Source: Hypericum androsaemum
Lineage: Eukaryota > Streptophyta > Magnoliopsida > Malpighiales > Hypericaceae
Direction of reading: 5' to 3'
Length of the DNA: 64,000 bases
Assembly (NCBI GenBank): GCA_963995505.1
Contig: OZ023194.1
Coordinates: 12,644,428 to 12,708,427 of the forward strand
A program made the position numbers and the translations under genes. Positions 10,574-21,697 of the stretch are shown here, piece after piece. Below the pieces are notes generated by a model. The model was not told where the DNA came from and made no database searches. It was given only the letters and a program-made list of their open reading frames with translations. Every line of letters starts with the position of its first letter. Position 1 is the stretch's first letter.

Positions 10574-13095
10574 GAGGATGTTAGGAATTCAGCAACTAGA
10601 GAACAAGATCGCACAAAGAACACGGAACAAGAGAATTACGTGGTTCGGCCTAATGCCTACGTCCACGGGGAGAAAGGAGAACTTTTATTGATGAGTTTTC
10701 GAGCCAGAAAGCCATACAAAATCTTAGGGTAACATGCCGTTATATAGAGGCAAACCCTTGTACATCAAGTAAGCTATTTAGGTCAAATTAGGAGTCCAAA
10801 AGCTAGTCCAAATAGAATAGGAAACAAGTCCACAAATCGTTTCCTCTTTAATTTCTCGACATCTCTAACAATCTCCACCTTGGCGAGAAATCATCCTGTG
10901 GATGAACCATGAAGCTCCATCCGAACTTCAACAAACTCCATCTTGATGAAATACCGCCACATGAAGAACCATGAGAACTTGAGAAACCAAACTGACTCTA
11001 TCAGCTCCACCTTGACCATAGATATACCGCCATCAATAATACCATCTTAACTTTCTCACCACATTTTTCAGTTCAATCACATGGAGTCAGCCCCCAAGCT
11101 CGAGCTTCCGAGCTTGCTTGGCGTCTTCCCTCCAATCTCCATCGAACTCCAACTAGCAAGTCCACTTACTGAAGCAAATTTGTGACCAATAGATGCGCTC
11201 TCTATTTTTCGGTCAACCCCATGCTCCGCAACCTTGAACTGCTTCTCTGTTGTACCTTCTTGCCTCAAACCAATGCTACTTGCCATAGCATACAACGGGC
11301 AACCTTTTGTTCTACCAAGTAGAACCCTCGACATACCACGAACTCTACCGTTCGGCCTTGAGTGAGATACCCGATTCGTCCGTGGTGCTACCAACGCCTT
11401 CGCATTCCCCATGCAAAACCTACCCAACACCTTTGACGTGCACGTCTCTTTAGACAACCATAGCGGGAACTTGCTAACTTTGTCTCCGCGAATCCCAACT
11501 CCACTCAAACCATTCATGTCAAGCTTTTGCTCCATCACACAAGAGCTTTTCTCCCCTCTATTGGAACCCAACGATGTGACTCCACCTACAACTGTGTTCC
11601 CCACTAACCTATAGGTGTTCATAGCATTCCTTTCACCCTTCATCACCACCACAGCATCCTTCTCCACTTCCATTAGCCCGCCTACAACATTATAGTTGTA
11701 CCCACTATAATCCAAGGCTCCTAACGAGATCAAATTCCTCTCTAACTTCGGAACATGCCTAACCCCACACAATTTTCTCTCAACACCATCCCACATCTTG
11801 ATTTGGATATCACCTATGCCAGCAATTCTGCAAGTAGAACCATCACCCATAGTCACCATACCTGAATCAACGAACTTGTAGGTGTCGAACCACCCTCTCT
11901 TGGGCGTCATGTGGAAAGAGCAAGCGCTATCCAAAATCCAGGAATTAGAATGCTTTGGACTTGACAAAATAGAAAGAAGATCACCATCTGACCCGTCCGA
12001 ATGTGAGGCCACATTCACGGAACCTGATCCTTTTTTCTCGCGATCCCGAGTTCTTTTTGGACAATCCTTCTTCACGTGCCCTTTTTCTCCACACTCGAAG
12101 CAATTTCCCTTGAACCTCCTTGACCACGACTTGGATCCCTTCCTGTCTTTTGCCCCACTACGATCACCATGGCTACCCCTCACAACTAGCCCTTCCGCTT
12201 GTTCATCGTCAATTTTCCTTCTTTGATGAAACCCTAGCAGAGCACTTGTGATATCTTCCAACACCAGGGACTCCTTCCCCCAAGTTAAAGTTGTAACCAA
12301 ATTTTCGTAGAAGCCAGGTAAAGAATTCAGCAGCAATAATGCCTTGTCTTCTTCCTCGAACTTTACATCAACCTTTCTCAAGTCGCTCACAAGTTGACTG
12401 AAACCATTAATGTGTTGGCTCAAATCCAAGCCCTCCTTCATCTTGAGCCCGTACAATCTTTGCTTAAGATAAAGCTTGTTCGACAAAGACTTAGACATAT
12501 ACCTTGCTTCCAATTTCTTCCATACCTCAGCTGGTGACTCCTCATCCATGACGTGATACATCACATCATCCGCCAAGCACAAGCAAATTGTCGCCACCGC
12601 CTTGGCCCCCATCTCCTTCCACTCTTGCTCCTCCATCTTCTCGGGCTTCTTCTCCGAGAGCGCGATGACCATCCCTTGTTGCACGAGGAGATCCTTGACA
12701 CGCCTTTGCCATAACCCAAAATTCGAAGAACCATCAAACTTCACAAGAGCAAACTTCGCACCGTCCGTCATCCTCCAACCCAAGCTCTTGATACCAATTG
12801 TTAGGAATTTAGCAACTAGAGAACAAGATCGCACAAAGAACACGGAACAAGAGAATTACGTGGTTCGGCCTAATGCCTACATCCACGGGGAGAAAGGAGA
12901 ACTTTTATTGATGAGTTTTCGAGCCATAAAGCCATACAAAACCTTAGGGTAACATGCCTTTATATAGAGGCAAACCCTTGTACATCAAGTAAGCTATTTA
13001 GGTCAAATTAGGAGTCCAAAAGCTAGTCCAAATAGAATAGGAAACAAGTCCACAAATCGTTTCCTCTTTAATTTCTCGACATCTCTAACAGAGGA
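10574..13095 (-). mobile_element. Young gag-protease-only LTR retrotransposon (TR-GAG-like)
   Basis: Two 292-bp LTRs (10579-10870 and 12799-13090) both run tgttagg...ctaaca and differ at about 5 positions. The 5-bp duplication gagga stands on both sides (10574-10578, 13091-13095). In minus-strand sense the primer-binding site (ttggtatcaagagc, 12797-12784) follows the right LTR, and a purine-rich tract (aaggtggagat) ends at the left LTR. The 1.9-kb interior holds one long open frame and no integrase, reverse transcriptase or RNase H. It is a non-autonomous element that must borrow replication enzymes, and it inserted into the organelle-derived block in or near the psaA leader. Confidence 0.93.
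11077..12771 (-). CDS. gag-protease-like protein of the non-autonomous LTR element
   Basis: 564 codons, uninterrupted. The start at 12771 (MTDGAKFALVKFDGSSNF) is preferred over an ATG at 12843 that would lie in the LTR and read through the primer-binding site. Domains in order: Copia gag fold with FDGSSNFGLWQRRVKDLL near the start and KLEARYMSKSLSNKLYLKQ mid-way; CCHC zinc knuckle CFECGEKGHVKKDC; protease-like SWILDSACSFHMTP, then the GAG-pre-integrase-like MGDGSTCRIAGIGDI and VPKLERNLISLG. The protease motif reads D-S-A where retroviral-type proteases have D-T/S-G. The last roughly 180 residues match nothing I recognise and replace the integrase. An intact frame with near-identical LTRs suggests recent activity in trans. 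Confidence 0.85.
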   Translation of the reverse strand: MTDGAKFALVKFDGSSNFGLWQRRVKDLLVQQGMVIALSEKKPEKMEEQEWKEMGAKAVATICLCLADDVMYHVMDEESPAEVWKKLEARYMSKSLSNKLYLKQRLYGLKMKEGLDLSQHINGFSQLVSDLRKVDVKFEEEDKALLLLNSLPGFYENLVTTLTWGKESLVLEDITSALLGFHQRRKIDDEQAEGLVVRGSHGDRSGAKDRKGSKSWSRRFKGNCFECGEKGHVKKDCPKRTRDREKKGSGSVNVASHSDGSDGDLLSILSSPKHSNSWILDSACSFHMTPKRGWFDTYKFVDSGMVTMGDGSTCRIAGIGDIQIKMWDGVERKLCGVRHVPKLERNLISLGALDYSGYNYNVVGGLMEVEKDAVVVMKGERNAMNTYRLVGNTVVGGVTSLGSNRGEKSSCVMEQKLDMNGLSGVGIRGDKVSKFPLWLSKETCTSKVLGRFCMGNAKALVAPRTNRVSHSRPNGRVRGMSRVLLGRTKGCPLYAMASSIGLRQEGTTEKQFKVAEHGVDRKIESASIGHKFASVSGLASWSSMEIGGKTPSKLGSSSLGADSM

Positions 13096-14250
13096 CTCAA
13101 TGATTATTCGTTCGCCAGAATCAGAAGTCAATTGTGAGCCAAACTGATGCTGAAAGCGTGAAGAAGGACGAAAAAAGGCTATCGACAAAAAATAAGAAGA
13201 CACAAAGGAAAATAGATTTCATTCAACCCCTTTTCTTTCTATTTCAATTCAAAATTGGAATGGCGGGCTCCGCTGTTATCGGTTACCTTCAAAAGGGTTT
13301 GAGATTGGATTATAGCATTTTTTTTGCAGAGGGGCGTCCTTCCTAGTCCTCTCGTACTAGGGAAAGGTCTTCTCAATGCTCTAACGCCCACACCGGAACA
13401 TCTGGGATCCCTGGGAAAGAGGATCAAGTTGGCCCTTGCGAACAGCTTGGTTATATCACCAGATCTTGCTTTTTCATATAGAAATCTAATCCTTTGCTGA
13501 ACAAGTAGCTGGGGCACGAATGAATGTAGCATCTTTACTTTATAGAATCCTAATCTATCCACAACAACCTTCATGCTTTAAGACTCCCCCACTTTTTTCC
13601 CAACAGGCTAGAAAACGAAGAGCGTTTGCGCGCATAGAAATGCTATATTTTTTTGCTCTTGCTACAGTTAATCGATTTTCCCCTTCAACCTTTTAGCGAA
13701 ATGCGATAAAAGGAAGGAAAATCCATGGACCGACCCCATCGTCTCCACCCCGTAGGAACTACGAGATCACCCCAAGATGTTGAAGACATTGTAAATTTCT
13801 GGCATTTTATTAAAGATGTCTTTAAAAAAGCTGCCAAAAAAGATCCATGGGATGTCGTTAAAGGTGCCCTTATAGCTGCCATTGAAGATCACGGTACATA
13901 TTCCTTGAATAAGCGTTGGAGAAGTATCTGTTTATTGTGATCAAGCCCCTTCCAGAGCCGTGTAGGAGAAATTGAATTGTACATAAATGATAAAAGCTTC
14001 AAAGGCCTCAAAAATGCTAAAATGCTATGGAGACTGAAAAGCCCGATTCGCCTCGCTTCGTTTCATGACAGAAGGGCGGGCAGAGCTTTTCATTTTTTCA
14101 TGTTGTCAAAGAGTGGAACAATAAAAATAGATGGCGAGTACCTGATCGGGAAAGGCAAGAAAAGCTATTACGGAATGGAACTGTGAAAGAAAATATCTAT
14201 CTCAGATGTCAGAATCCCTTCTTATCTGATATTCGAAGCAAGGACATGTC

Positions 14251-16617
14251 GCTTCAATTCTGGGGTGAGTGCAATCTCACTACGAGATTTCTGAATAATC
14301 ATATTTTAAAGCCTTTGCTCAAAGGCAAGAGTCCCTATGATGTTTTGTTTGGCAAGGCACCTTCCTATTGTAGCATACAGACGTTTGGTTGCTTGTACTA
14401 TGTTCATCATCGACCTCAAGTTAAGGATAAATTTGCCACTCGAAGCTGTCAATGCATGTTTCTTGGTTATCCCTTTGGTCAAAAAGACTGGCAGGTGTAT
14501 GATTTTGAGAGTGGAGACACTTTTATTTCCAGGGATGTTGTTTTCTTTGAAGAGGTATTTCTGTATATTGAGAACTCTACTCTGCCTATCCCTCCTACGT
14601 ATCTCCTGGCTCAGCTGGAGATAGTTGCTCCCAAAGTTGCTGCTACACTCTCTTCGGTTGGACCTTCAGTTCTGAACAGCTTCTGCGTGAGGGGAAGTAG
14701 CCTAGTTTTGACGAATGCTAATGAACCGCCACCTGTTGCTGCTGATCCGCAGCCTATTACAACCGAAGCCGAAGCATCCACCAGGATGGAAAATATTCCA
14801 AATTTGGAGCATGTTGACACTGAAGTTGTACCATTGCTTGACTCAAACCTGCCGATCGCAGATGTCTCTCTTGGCCGTGGATCGTTCATGCTTAGCTCCA
14901 GCCAAGTTCTATGATTATGTGATGAACCACGTCCTTATACGCACCGCACGTACGCTACGACAACCCTCCGCTGCCTCATCGCATCAATTAAGATCCTCAA
15001 GTATGGTCTATCTGATCGTAAACTATGTTACTAGCGCTAACTTTACCTTGCGTCACAGGCAGTTTGTGTCAGCTATTACTCATGGACACGAACCCTCTTA
15101 TTTTGGTGAGGCGGTCAATGATTCTCGGTGGTGGGCAGCCATGAAGCACGAGATTAATGCTCTCGAAAGAAATGGAACCTGGATGTTAGAACCATTGCCT
15201 CCTAATAAGACCACGATAGACTACAAATGGATCTATCGTATCAAGTATCATTTAGACGGATCATGGAATGGTACAAGGCACGCCTCGTAGTGCATGGTGA
15301 TCGCAAAACTAAAGGTCTTGGTTACAATGAGACTTTTGCTCCGGTGGCCAAGATGGTCAGTGTTCATACTTTCTTAGCCGTCGCCGCTGTCAGCTCTTAG
15401 CACTTGCATCAAATGGACGTGCATAATGCCTTTCTACATGGAGATTTAGACGAAGAGGTCTATATGAAAGTCTCCCATGGATTTAGACGAAGAGGTCTTA
15501 TGAAAGTCACCTCCAAAAATTATTGTACAGTCTTCGTCAGGCTCCTCGAAACTGGTTTGCCAAGCTGGCAACTGCATTTTGAAGCTACGAATTTGATCAA
15601 TCTTATGCTGATTATTCACTCTTTATGTCTCATCATGATGGAGTTTCGCATGTGTTCTTGTTTATGTTGATGATTTGATCATTGTGGTAGCCATGAATAC
15701 TCTATTATGAAGTTGAAATCCTATTTGTCTCGATGCTTCCATATGAAAGATCTTGGTGTATTGAAGTATTTCCTTGGTCTCAGTATAGCTCGTAGACCTG
15801 ATGGCATTTTTGTGTCTCAGTGCAAGTATGCGCTAGACATCATGAATGATTGTGGCCTATTAGGAGCCAAACCAGCTGCCTTTTCGATCAAACCTAACCA
15901 CTACTTGGCTCTTGCGGACGGTAAGGTGTTCGAAGATGGTGAAGCCTATCGATGTTTGGTGGGTCGATTGATTTATTTGCTGATTACGCGTCCTGATCTT
16001 AGTTATTGTGTCCATATTCTATCTCAGTTTATGCAGTCTCCTCGCCAGGAACATTGGTATGCCGCACTACGTATGGTTCATCACTTGAAGGGTCGTCCGA
16101 GTCAAGCTATTTTTTTCGTGCAGACAGTGATCTCCAGCTTTATGGATACTGCAACTTTGACTGGGCAAGCTGCCCTATTACGAGGCATTTCTTTACTGGC
16201 TACTTTATTCAGCTGGGTTTCTCGCCTATTTCATGGAAGACTAAAAAGCAACCGACAGTTAGCTGCTCCTCTGCGGAAGCTGAATATCGGTCTATGGCTG
16301 CTGCCACATGTGAACTTCAGTGGCTGACTATGATTTTACATGATCTTAGTGTTTCTCATGATAGTCCAATGCGTTTATTTTGTGACAGTCAATCTGCCGT
16401 TCATATCACTACCAATCTGGTGTTCCATCAGTGTACCAAACACATTGAAGTTGGCTGTCATTTTTTTCGTGATGTGGTCCAAAGTAGGCGTCTTGTCTTG
16501 CGGCGTGTTCGTACGCATCTGCAGTTAGCTGACATACTTACCAAAGCTTTTGGCAAGCGCCAGTTTGATTTTCTACTCAATAAGTTGGTCATTCCTAACA
16601 TGTATGCTCTAACTTGA
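14251..16617 (+). pseudogene. Copia integrase end, reverse transcriptase and RNase H relic
   Basis: Reading in changing frames: integrase C-part (KSPYDVLFGKAPSYCSIQTFGCLYY), RT entry (NGTWMLEPLPPNKTTIDYKWIYRIK), QMDVHNAFLHGDLDEEVYMK, a broken YVDD region near 15665, and a nearly whole RNase H (GYCNFDWASCPITRHF ... TKHIEVGCHFFRDVV ... LADILTKAFGKRQFDFLL) ending at TGA 16615-16617, just before the purine tract. A tandem duplication around gatttagacgaagaggtct (about 15442 and 15480) adds a frameshift. Inactive. Confidence 0.85.
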
Positions 16618-16624
16618 GGGGGAA

Positions 16625-16818
16625 TATTAGGCCTGATTAGGCGTGTATTGTATATGTATTTATTCCTATTCTAGAGGTGTACATGTTTAGGTAGATTCTT
16701 AATGTGTGTAAACTACTTTACCTACGTGAACTAGGGTTAAAGCTGGCTACCAAGGTTGTATATATATCTCTGTGATGGTTTAATAAGAGTTTATGCTTTT
16801 CTCTTCCCAAATCGTACA
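16625..16818 (+). repeat. 3' LTR of the Copia element
   Basis: Partner of 8001-8194, same length; ends cgtaca followed by ctctc. Confidence 0.9.
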
Positions 16819-16823
16819 CTCTC

Positions 16824-19166
16824 AACCATATTTGTTTCAGATCTTTTAACCCATGTAACCTGAAAGTGGTGAAACGCACCTAGAGTAGTTCCTTATTTTT
16901 AGCTTATTCTTAGCTAGTTAGTTATAGTTGTATAGTATAAATCTGTACATAATATTTGAGATTAAAATATGAGGAAATCCATTTTATCCTCCTCTTTTAT
17001 CACTAAATTCAAAGTTAAATATGACCATAAAAGATGAGAATTTCTATCAAGTAATTTACTTTTTCAATGTCGAAATCGAGTCTTGTAGTTAAAATATAAT
17101 TGTCACTTTGATACACACAATAGTATCCGAATGGATGTTGTCATGTGCAAAATTCTCTTACCAATGTTCATATTACCAATTTGATTCGCATTCGACCTTA
17201 AATTAAATTAAAACAACTTCATATCAATTAGTTCACATGCTTCGTTATTCTTTATTTGTAATTGATTATTGCGTTTAAAAGTCGAAATATATACTACATT
17301 GGTCTGAGATCCCACAAATATAATTAGCTAAACATCAAGTTATATTTTCATTTTCTTTTTATTATGGGTGATCATTAATTTAAACTCCATATACTTTATC
17401 TTTAGAACTAATTAATTCTACCTCTTTACAAAACCCTCCACCCAATAACCCCTTACGGCCTTACCTGCGTGGTTGCGTTCTGGCCAAACAATATCATGGA
17501 ACTAGGGGTCAAATTGTGGGGATCTTATCTACGTGGAATTTCTAATTCGGTACACGATCTCTCTCTAAGAGTATAGAATGTTGTCTTAGTCGCACTAATG
17601 CTCGGATACTTTTTTCATGTATATTTTTTCACAGTATGATTTTGACGAGTTTTGTGACAAGAACCATATACTAATTGTCCCATGAAATTCTACACTTGGA
17701 TTATGTAACTTATAAATATTTATAATATTAATAAAATCAACCTTAAAAAAACTCTTTGGAAGCTTGTAGCGATACGGTATGTAGATAATCCTCTGATATA
17801 AAAAAGGACACGTATGTGGAAAACTTACCAGATCTCAGTAATCTATCTAATGTAGTATACGCAAGGATGAAGGTGAAATAGCCTTACTATTTTCTCAAAA
17901 CATGAGCACATTGTTTAGGTGAAATTGGTCCACCTAACCTCTTTGACTTGTTTAAATGCGTAAATTAATATTCCAAAATCATTTTTTCAATCACCGACGA
18001 TATCTCACAATCTTACGTAGCATCTCCGTCATTTTAAATAAGACACATATTTTATTTTAAATAATACCATAGCTTCTTACTTGCTCAAAAAGTTCAAGAT
18101 AATGTCTTAACTGAGTTTCCTTTTTATTTCTTGGTCATTCGTGGCAGATTCGAACATCCAAGAAAGTGCGACGTGACACAGGTGGTCTGTTTTCTATCTC
18201 GTTAGTGTTGTGAACTTCTCTTGCTATTTTGGTATCAACAAACAACCAAAACTTGGAATATCCACTCTTGTTCTCAGGTTTTCGTACTTATGTCGGATTT
18301 TATCTTGTTGATCAGTTGGATGAGATGAGAAACCACCGTGGAAGGTTGGACCAGGTTCCTGGGAGAAGAAAAACCACATTGTTGGTTCTTGTAAATCCAT
18401 TATTAGGAGAGGGCATTTTCTCGACGCAGCTTGTTAAATTTGGCAAGATTGCGGCTTCCGATCTAACAAATTTTCCCAGAAAAGCTGATGGAAGTGGAGG
18501 CAGCAGCGGACATCTCCGGAGAAGTGATCGTCCACATTGAACAGAAATGACTGAAAAAGATCAGATCTCAAATGTCCTTCTGGAATTAAAACCTTTACAG
18601 TTATCTCCTATGATTTCCTTCAGGAAAAACAATCTCTCCTATGATTGAGAACCAAAATTGCAGGGTAGAAGCAATGAATTTGGCTAATTGAACACATAGG
18701 CAAGGACTCGAAGAGTCCGAAATCTCAAACTGAAGAAAAGACAGCTCTCGAAGCTACTAAGATTGTGAAAAACCGAAAACAGAGAATCGAAAACATGAAA
18801 AAACCAGTCAGCTGGATTCAGGAACCAAAACCTGATCTCAACCTATACATATCTTAGGGGACTTTTTGAAGAGATACGAATTCAAACCAAGAATGCGCTA
18901 TTTCAAGAAAATATGATTCCGAGGCAAAGACAATCCAAGTTTGAAACTTTGACAAAATTTAACCAGATCAGTTGAACACATTTAGACAGCAAGTTGTGAT
19001 GCCTTGTTGAGGATGACACCTTCATACTTCATTTGAAACCATTTCATACTTCATTTGTCCAGGTGAACATGAGAAAAAAAGCTCCAAAATGAAAATACTA
19101 CTACGACCTAAACCTAAAACATGCAGACACGAGCAACACTTGATAACTAAGCCCCAGCCATAATCA
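16824..19166. other. Intergenic stretch right of the Copia element
   Basis: AT-rich to about 18200. A 103-codon frame at 18229-18540 lies in mixed-composition DNA and matches no family I know; it could be a decayed exon. 18540-19166 is the 3' flank of the chimeric pseudogene. No gene is supported. Confidence 0.4.
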
Positions 19167-20640
19167 GTTGATGGCAATATTGTCTAGGACCTCCTTGGAC
19201 TTCCTGACCAACTCAATCCTTGCATTCAGCTTCTCGCGTGGCCGCAATACAAGGTGATTCCTCCATCATTATCCTCTCGTAAGTGCTGATGAACTCGCCA
19301 GAAAGAGCACTTTCGATTTCCATGTTAACAAGGTTGCACATACCAAGCTGAATGTGTAGAACCATAGCATCAACAAGTCTGTCCATTATTATCTTCCAAT
19401 ATGCAGTCATTCTCATCCTCAGATCATATGCCTGGCGTAGAAGATCTTCCTTGCAATCCCTCAAATAATTCGAGTTAGGGGCACATCCAAATCCAGATAT
19501 CTTAATGGTTGGAAGAGGACTTGAATTGTAGACTGCATCGATGAAGGAGTTTTGTTGGGCTATCAGCTCATTCAAGTGATCCATATACTTGGGACTACAA
19601 GTATAATCCGTCTTCTGCATTTCAACATAATCAGTGACCCAATCAAGGGATCGCTCTTTCATTTTTGCAACGGCCATGTGTCCTACTCGCTTGCAGCATA
19701 ACTGAAGCTGGTAGTACTTCTCTGAATGGTGCATCAAAACACGCAAGACCACACTTTCTATGTAGTTCCAGACCTTTTCAAGAAAGCTAACCGGTATGTC
19801 TGATATTCCATCAACTTTCTTCTGAAGAATATTTAGGAAGGCTGCTTCGGGGAGGATCCCTTTTGTTTGCTGCAGCTGATCTATTTCCTCCTTGAGGAAG
19901 TCCTTCAAATGGTCGCTTTCAAGACTACCCTGGAGGTCCTCCTGATATTGGTTGACCATTTCAACCAATCTAGCAGTACAATGCATATTCTTGTCATATA
20001 GAAAATTGTCGTATCGTCGATCTAGCAGGACGTTCCTCATTGATTTCTTGGCCAACCGAAGAATTCTCATAAAGTCATCAAGGAGTTCGTAATTTGAGTA
20101 CATCCTTGTCATCTGACCCAAACCCTAGCAAGTGAACTCACCCAAACCCTATCAGTTCAACAACCAACCTGCAATTCTGGAAAAGTAACAGCCAAAACAA
20201 GAAAGAAAAACTCACATCTCCGTCGAAATCGCTATCCAACTCATCAGTCGAACTCATCAGCAACCTCCTGCTCCTCCACGCAATTGTCATCCTCCACTTC
20301 CTAAATAAAAAATAAATAAACATATTAATTAGGGAAAAAAAGAAAAGAAATCGACTCGTTTAATAAAAATACCTCTTCAAGCGCCTCCCGGCTCCAGAAC
20401 AACTCGTCCGGTTCGATCTCCTCGTCGAGCATCGTATTCATCCTTTTAAAAAAAAAATAATTCAGAAATTATAATATAAAAGAATTAGGTAAACCGGTGA
20501 AGCGTATCTCTTTATTTTGTTCTATCTTCGATTTACCTCTTGCACGTGTCGACCGCGAGGCCCGGTCGAGCAACGTAACCGTCGCCGGCGACTCATCATT
20601 CGAGGCGTCCATCGGTAGGAGTTATCGCCGGCTGGAGGAG
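19167..20640 (-). pseudogene. Chimeric relic: SWC2 promoter and exons 1-2 joined to a DRP4C C-terminus
   Basis: Reading leftward: 20640-20440 repeats the upstream sequence of the SWC2 gene at 60177. An exon-1 copy (about 20375-20440) reads MNTMLDEEIEPDELFWSRE. An exon-2 copy has a small insertion that creates ...VADEFD-stop. The intron-2 acceptor (cacttgctag, about 20130) is kept but now leads into dynamin sequence instead of SWC2 exon 3. 20121-19213 is open and covers the DRP4 middle and GTPase effector region (YDNFLYDKNMHCTARL, DHLKDFLKEE, DYTCSPKYMD, RQAYDLRMRMTAYWKII). A one-base frameshift near 19225 moves the conserved C-terminus (RKSKEVLDNIAIN) out of frame. There is no GTPase domain. 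Compared with the intact DRP4C copy it is clearly diverged, so the fusion is old. Whether it is transcribed cannot be told. Confidence 0.75.
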
Positions 20641-20689
20641 GAGAAACCCGTCGAAGCAACTAATTCTGTGTGTATTTTTTCCCTAGGTT

Positions 20690-20970
20690 TTATGGAAGGG
20701 TTTTGGTCGATACGGCACTGGGTTAGCGTCGTTTTGATAGGAATTTTGGCCCTGGGGTTTGAGGGGGGATTTTGTTATGACGTGTCAGATTAATGCAAGG
20801 AGAGAGGAGACTCCTGATACGGTGCCGTGTCTTAAACTAGAGACACCTGATACGGTGTCGTATCCTGGGTCTGAAACCAAGTTACTTATTCCTGAACAAA
20901 TCAATTTGGAGTCTTTATGAGTCTGTACAAGATATTTTTTTAACTACACTAGCGTTCACAGTTTTTAAGC
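20690..20970. repeat. Diverged copy of the upstream region of the XRN gene
   Basis: Matches 56610-57040 in order, with shared blocks such as cagattaatgcaaggagaga, ggagactcc.t..acggtg.cgt, aatcaatttggagtc and actagcgt. It directly follows the SWC2 head copy, an order not found in the intact locus, where XRN upstream and SWC2 head are 3.4 kb apart. Confidence 0.65.
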
Positions 20971-21580
20971 AGTGAGTTGATGAGACGTTCTCTGAAAAGT
21001 TATGCAAGTTTTTTGCTTCGAATTACCAACTCTAAATCCTGTCCACTAGGTATTTAATTATTAAATAAATATCATCAAATATATATTAGAATTAGCCGTT
21101 TTCTTCCTTCACTTGCACCTCAGTCTACAAAATCCATCTCTCTCATTCTCTTTATTTTCCATTCTGCTAAACAAAAAAATGGGTGTCTGCAGCTAGAATT
21201 AGTTTGTTGATTATTCCAAAGATATGTGTGTGTTATTGTTGAAGAGGCAAGTATACTTCGCACAAGAGAAAGGAAGGGTGGTCTCCCAAACCATGGATTC
21301 TGTCATGCAAAGTCCTATAATTTATCGAGGTAATTTTTAATTTCTCTTTGATATTTTTTTGGAAAATCTGTCATTCTTGAGTTGAAAAGCTTCACCTTGA
21401 ACTTATTTTTAATTTGAAAAAAAAAATTATTTTCATGTCACAAAATAAATAAATTAAGTCTGCAAGACTTTTGGCTCGTATCTCTACAACGTGAAGCGGG
21501 AACGCTGCGTTTCAAGGATTGGTCCCAGTTGCGGAACGCTGCGTTTCAAGGTTTGTGCAGGCCAGTGCGTTCAGACAGTA
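20971..21580. other. Spacer before the U6 gene
   Basis: AT-rich, with a nearby direct repeat of ggaacgctgcgtttcaagg (about 21500 and 21533). No gene seen. Confidence 0.4.
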
Positions 21581-21623
21581 TTACCACATCGCTAAGAACA
21601 GCAGCTAACTCTCTCTTTATAAG
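21581..21623 (+). promoter_or_regulatory. Plant snRNA-type Pol III promoter (USE + TATA) of U6
   Basis: ttaccacatcg (21581-21591) is close to the plant upstream sequence element RTCCCACATCG. The TATA box tttataag starts at 21616, 24 bp after the USE and 30 bp before the U6 start. In plants this USE-TATA spacing marks RNA polymerase III snRNA genes; Pol II snRNA genes have about 10 bp more. Confidence 0.85.
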
Positions 21624-21645
21624 CAGACGCGACGCAAGAGGAGTC

Positions 21646-21665
21646 GTCCCTTCGGGGACATCTGA

Positions 21666-21697
<32 letters not shown>

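Larger units (their letters stand above)
10253..14248. other. Organelle-type DNA inserted in the Copia integrase
   Basis: The Copia integrase frame breaks after ...RALRFQAN at about 10252 and resumes at ...LQFWGECNLTT at about 14248. After removing the young LTR element (10579-13090) about 1.4 kb of foreign DNA remains. Its parts: 13100-13131 matches the plastid psaA start (MIIRSPE-E at the protein level, after a gaggactca leader); 13329-13396 is antisense to the 3' part of organelle large-subunit rRNA (cctctcgtactaggg, the sarcin-ricin loop, with mitochondrial-type flank); 13723-13775 carries the mitochondrial-looking block beginning accgaccccat. A frame of 71 codons at 13725-13940 is unidentified. 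Plant mitochondrial genomes carry plastid pieces, so one mitochondrial donor is the simplest source. Confidence 0.68.
7996..16823 (+). mobile_element. Ty1/copia LTR retrotransposon, decayed and interrupted
   Basis: Two 194-bp LTRs (8001-8194, 16625-16818) are flanked by the 5-bp duplication ctctc. A primer-binding site (tggaatcagagcc, 8195-8207, close to initiator tRNA-Met) follows the first LTR, and a purine tract (gagggggaa, 16616-16624) precedes the second. The LTRs differ at about 13 of 194 positions by hand count. Domains in Copia order: gag from 8217 (in-frame stops at 8472 and later), zinc knuckle CGHCNKSGHSKTEC near 9030, protease LLDTGASNHLTGDF near 9400, GAG-pre-integrase WHQRMRHPS near 9723, integrase to about 10252, then a 4-kb foreign insertion, integrase/RT from about 14248, and RNase H ending at 16617. 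Many stops and frameshifts make it inactive. The LTR begins TA rather than the usual TG. Confidence 0.92.

Noticed and set aside
11411..12952. Several plus-strand frames opposite the gag-protease frame
   Set aside because: Shadows of the 564-codon minus-strand frame and LTR; no domain.
20497..20793. Plus-strand frame shared with 60249-60476 (RVDREARSSNVT...)
   Set aside because: It is antisense to the SWC2 leader, starts at GTG in both places, and is shared only because the DNA was duplicated.
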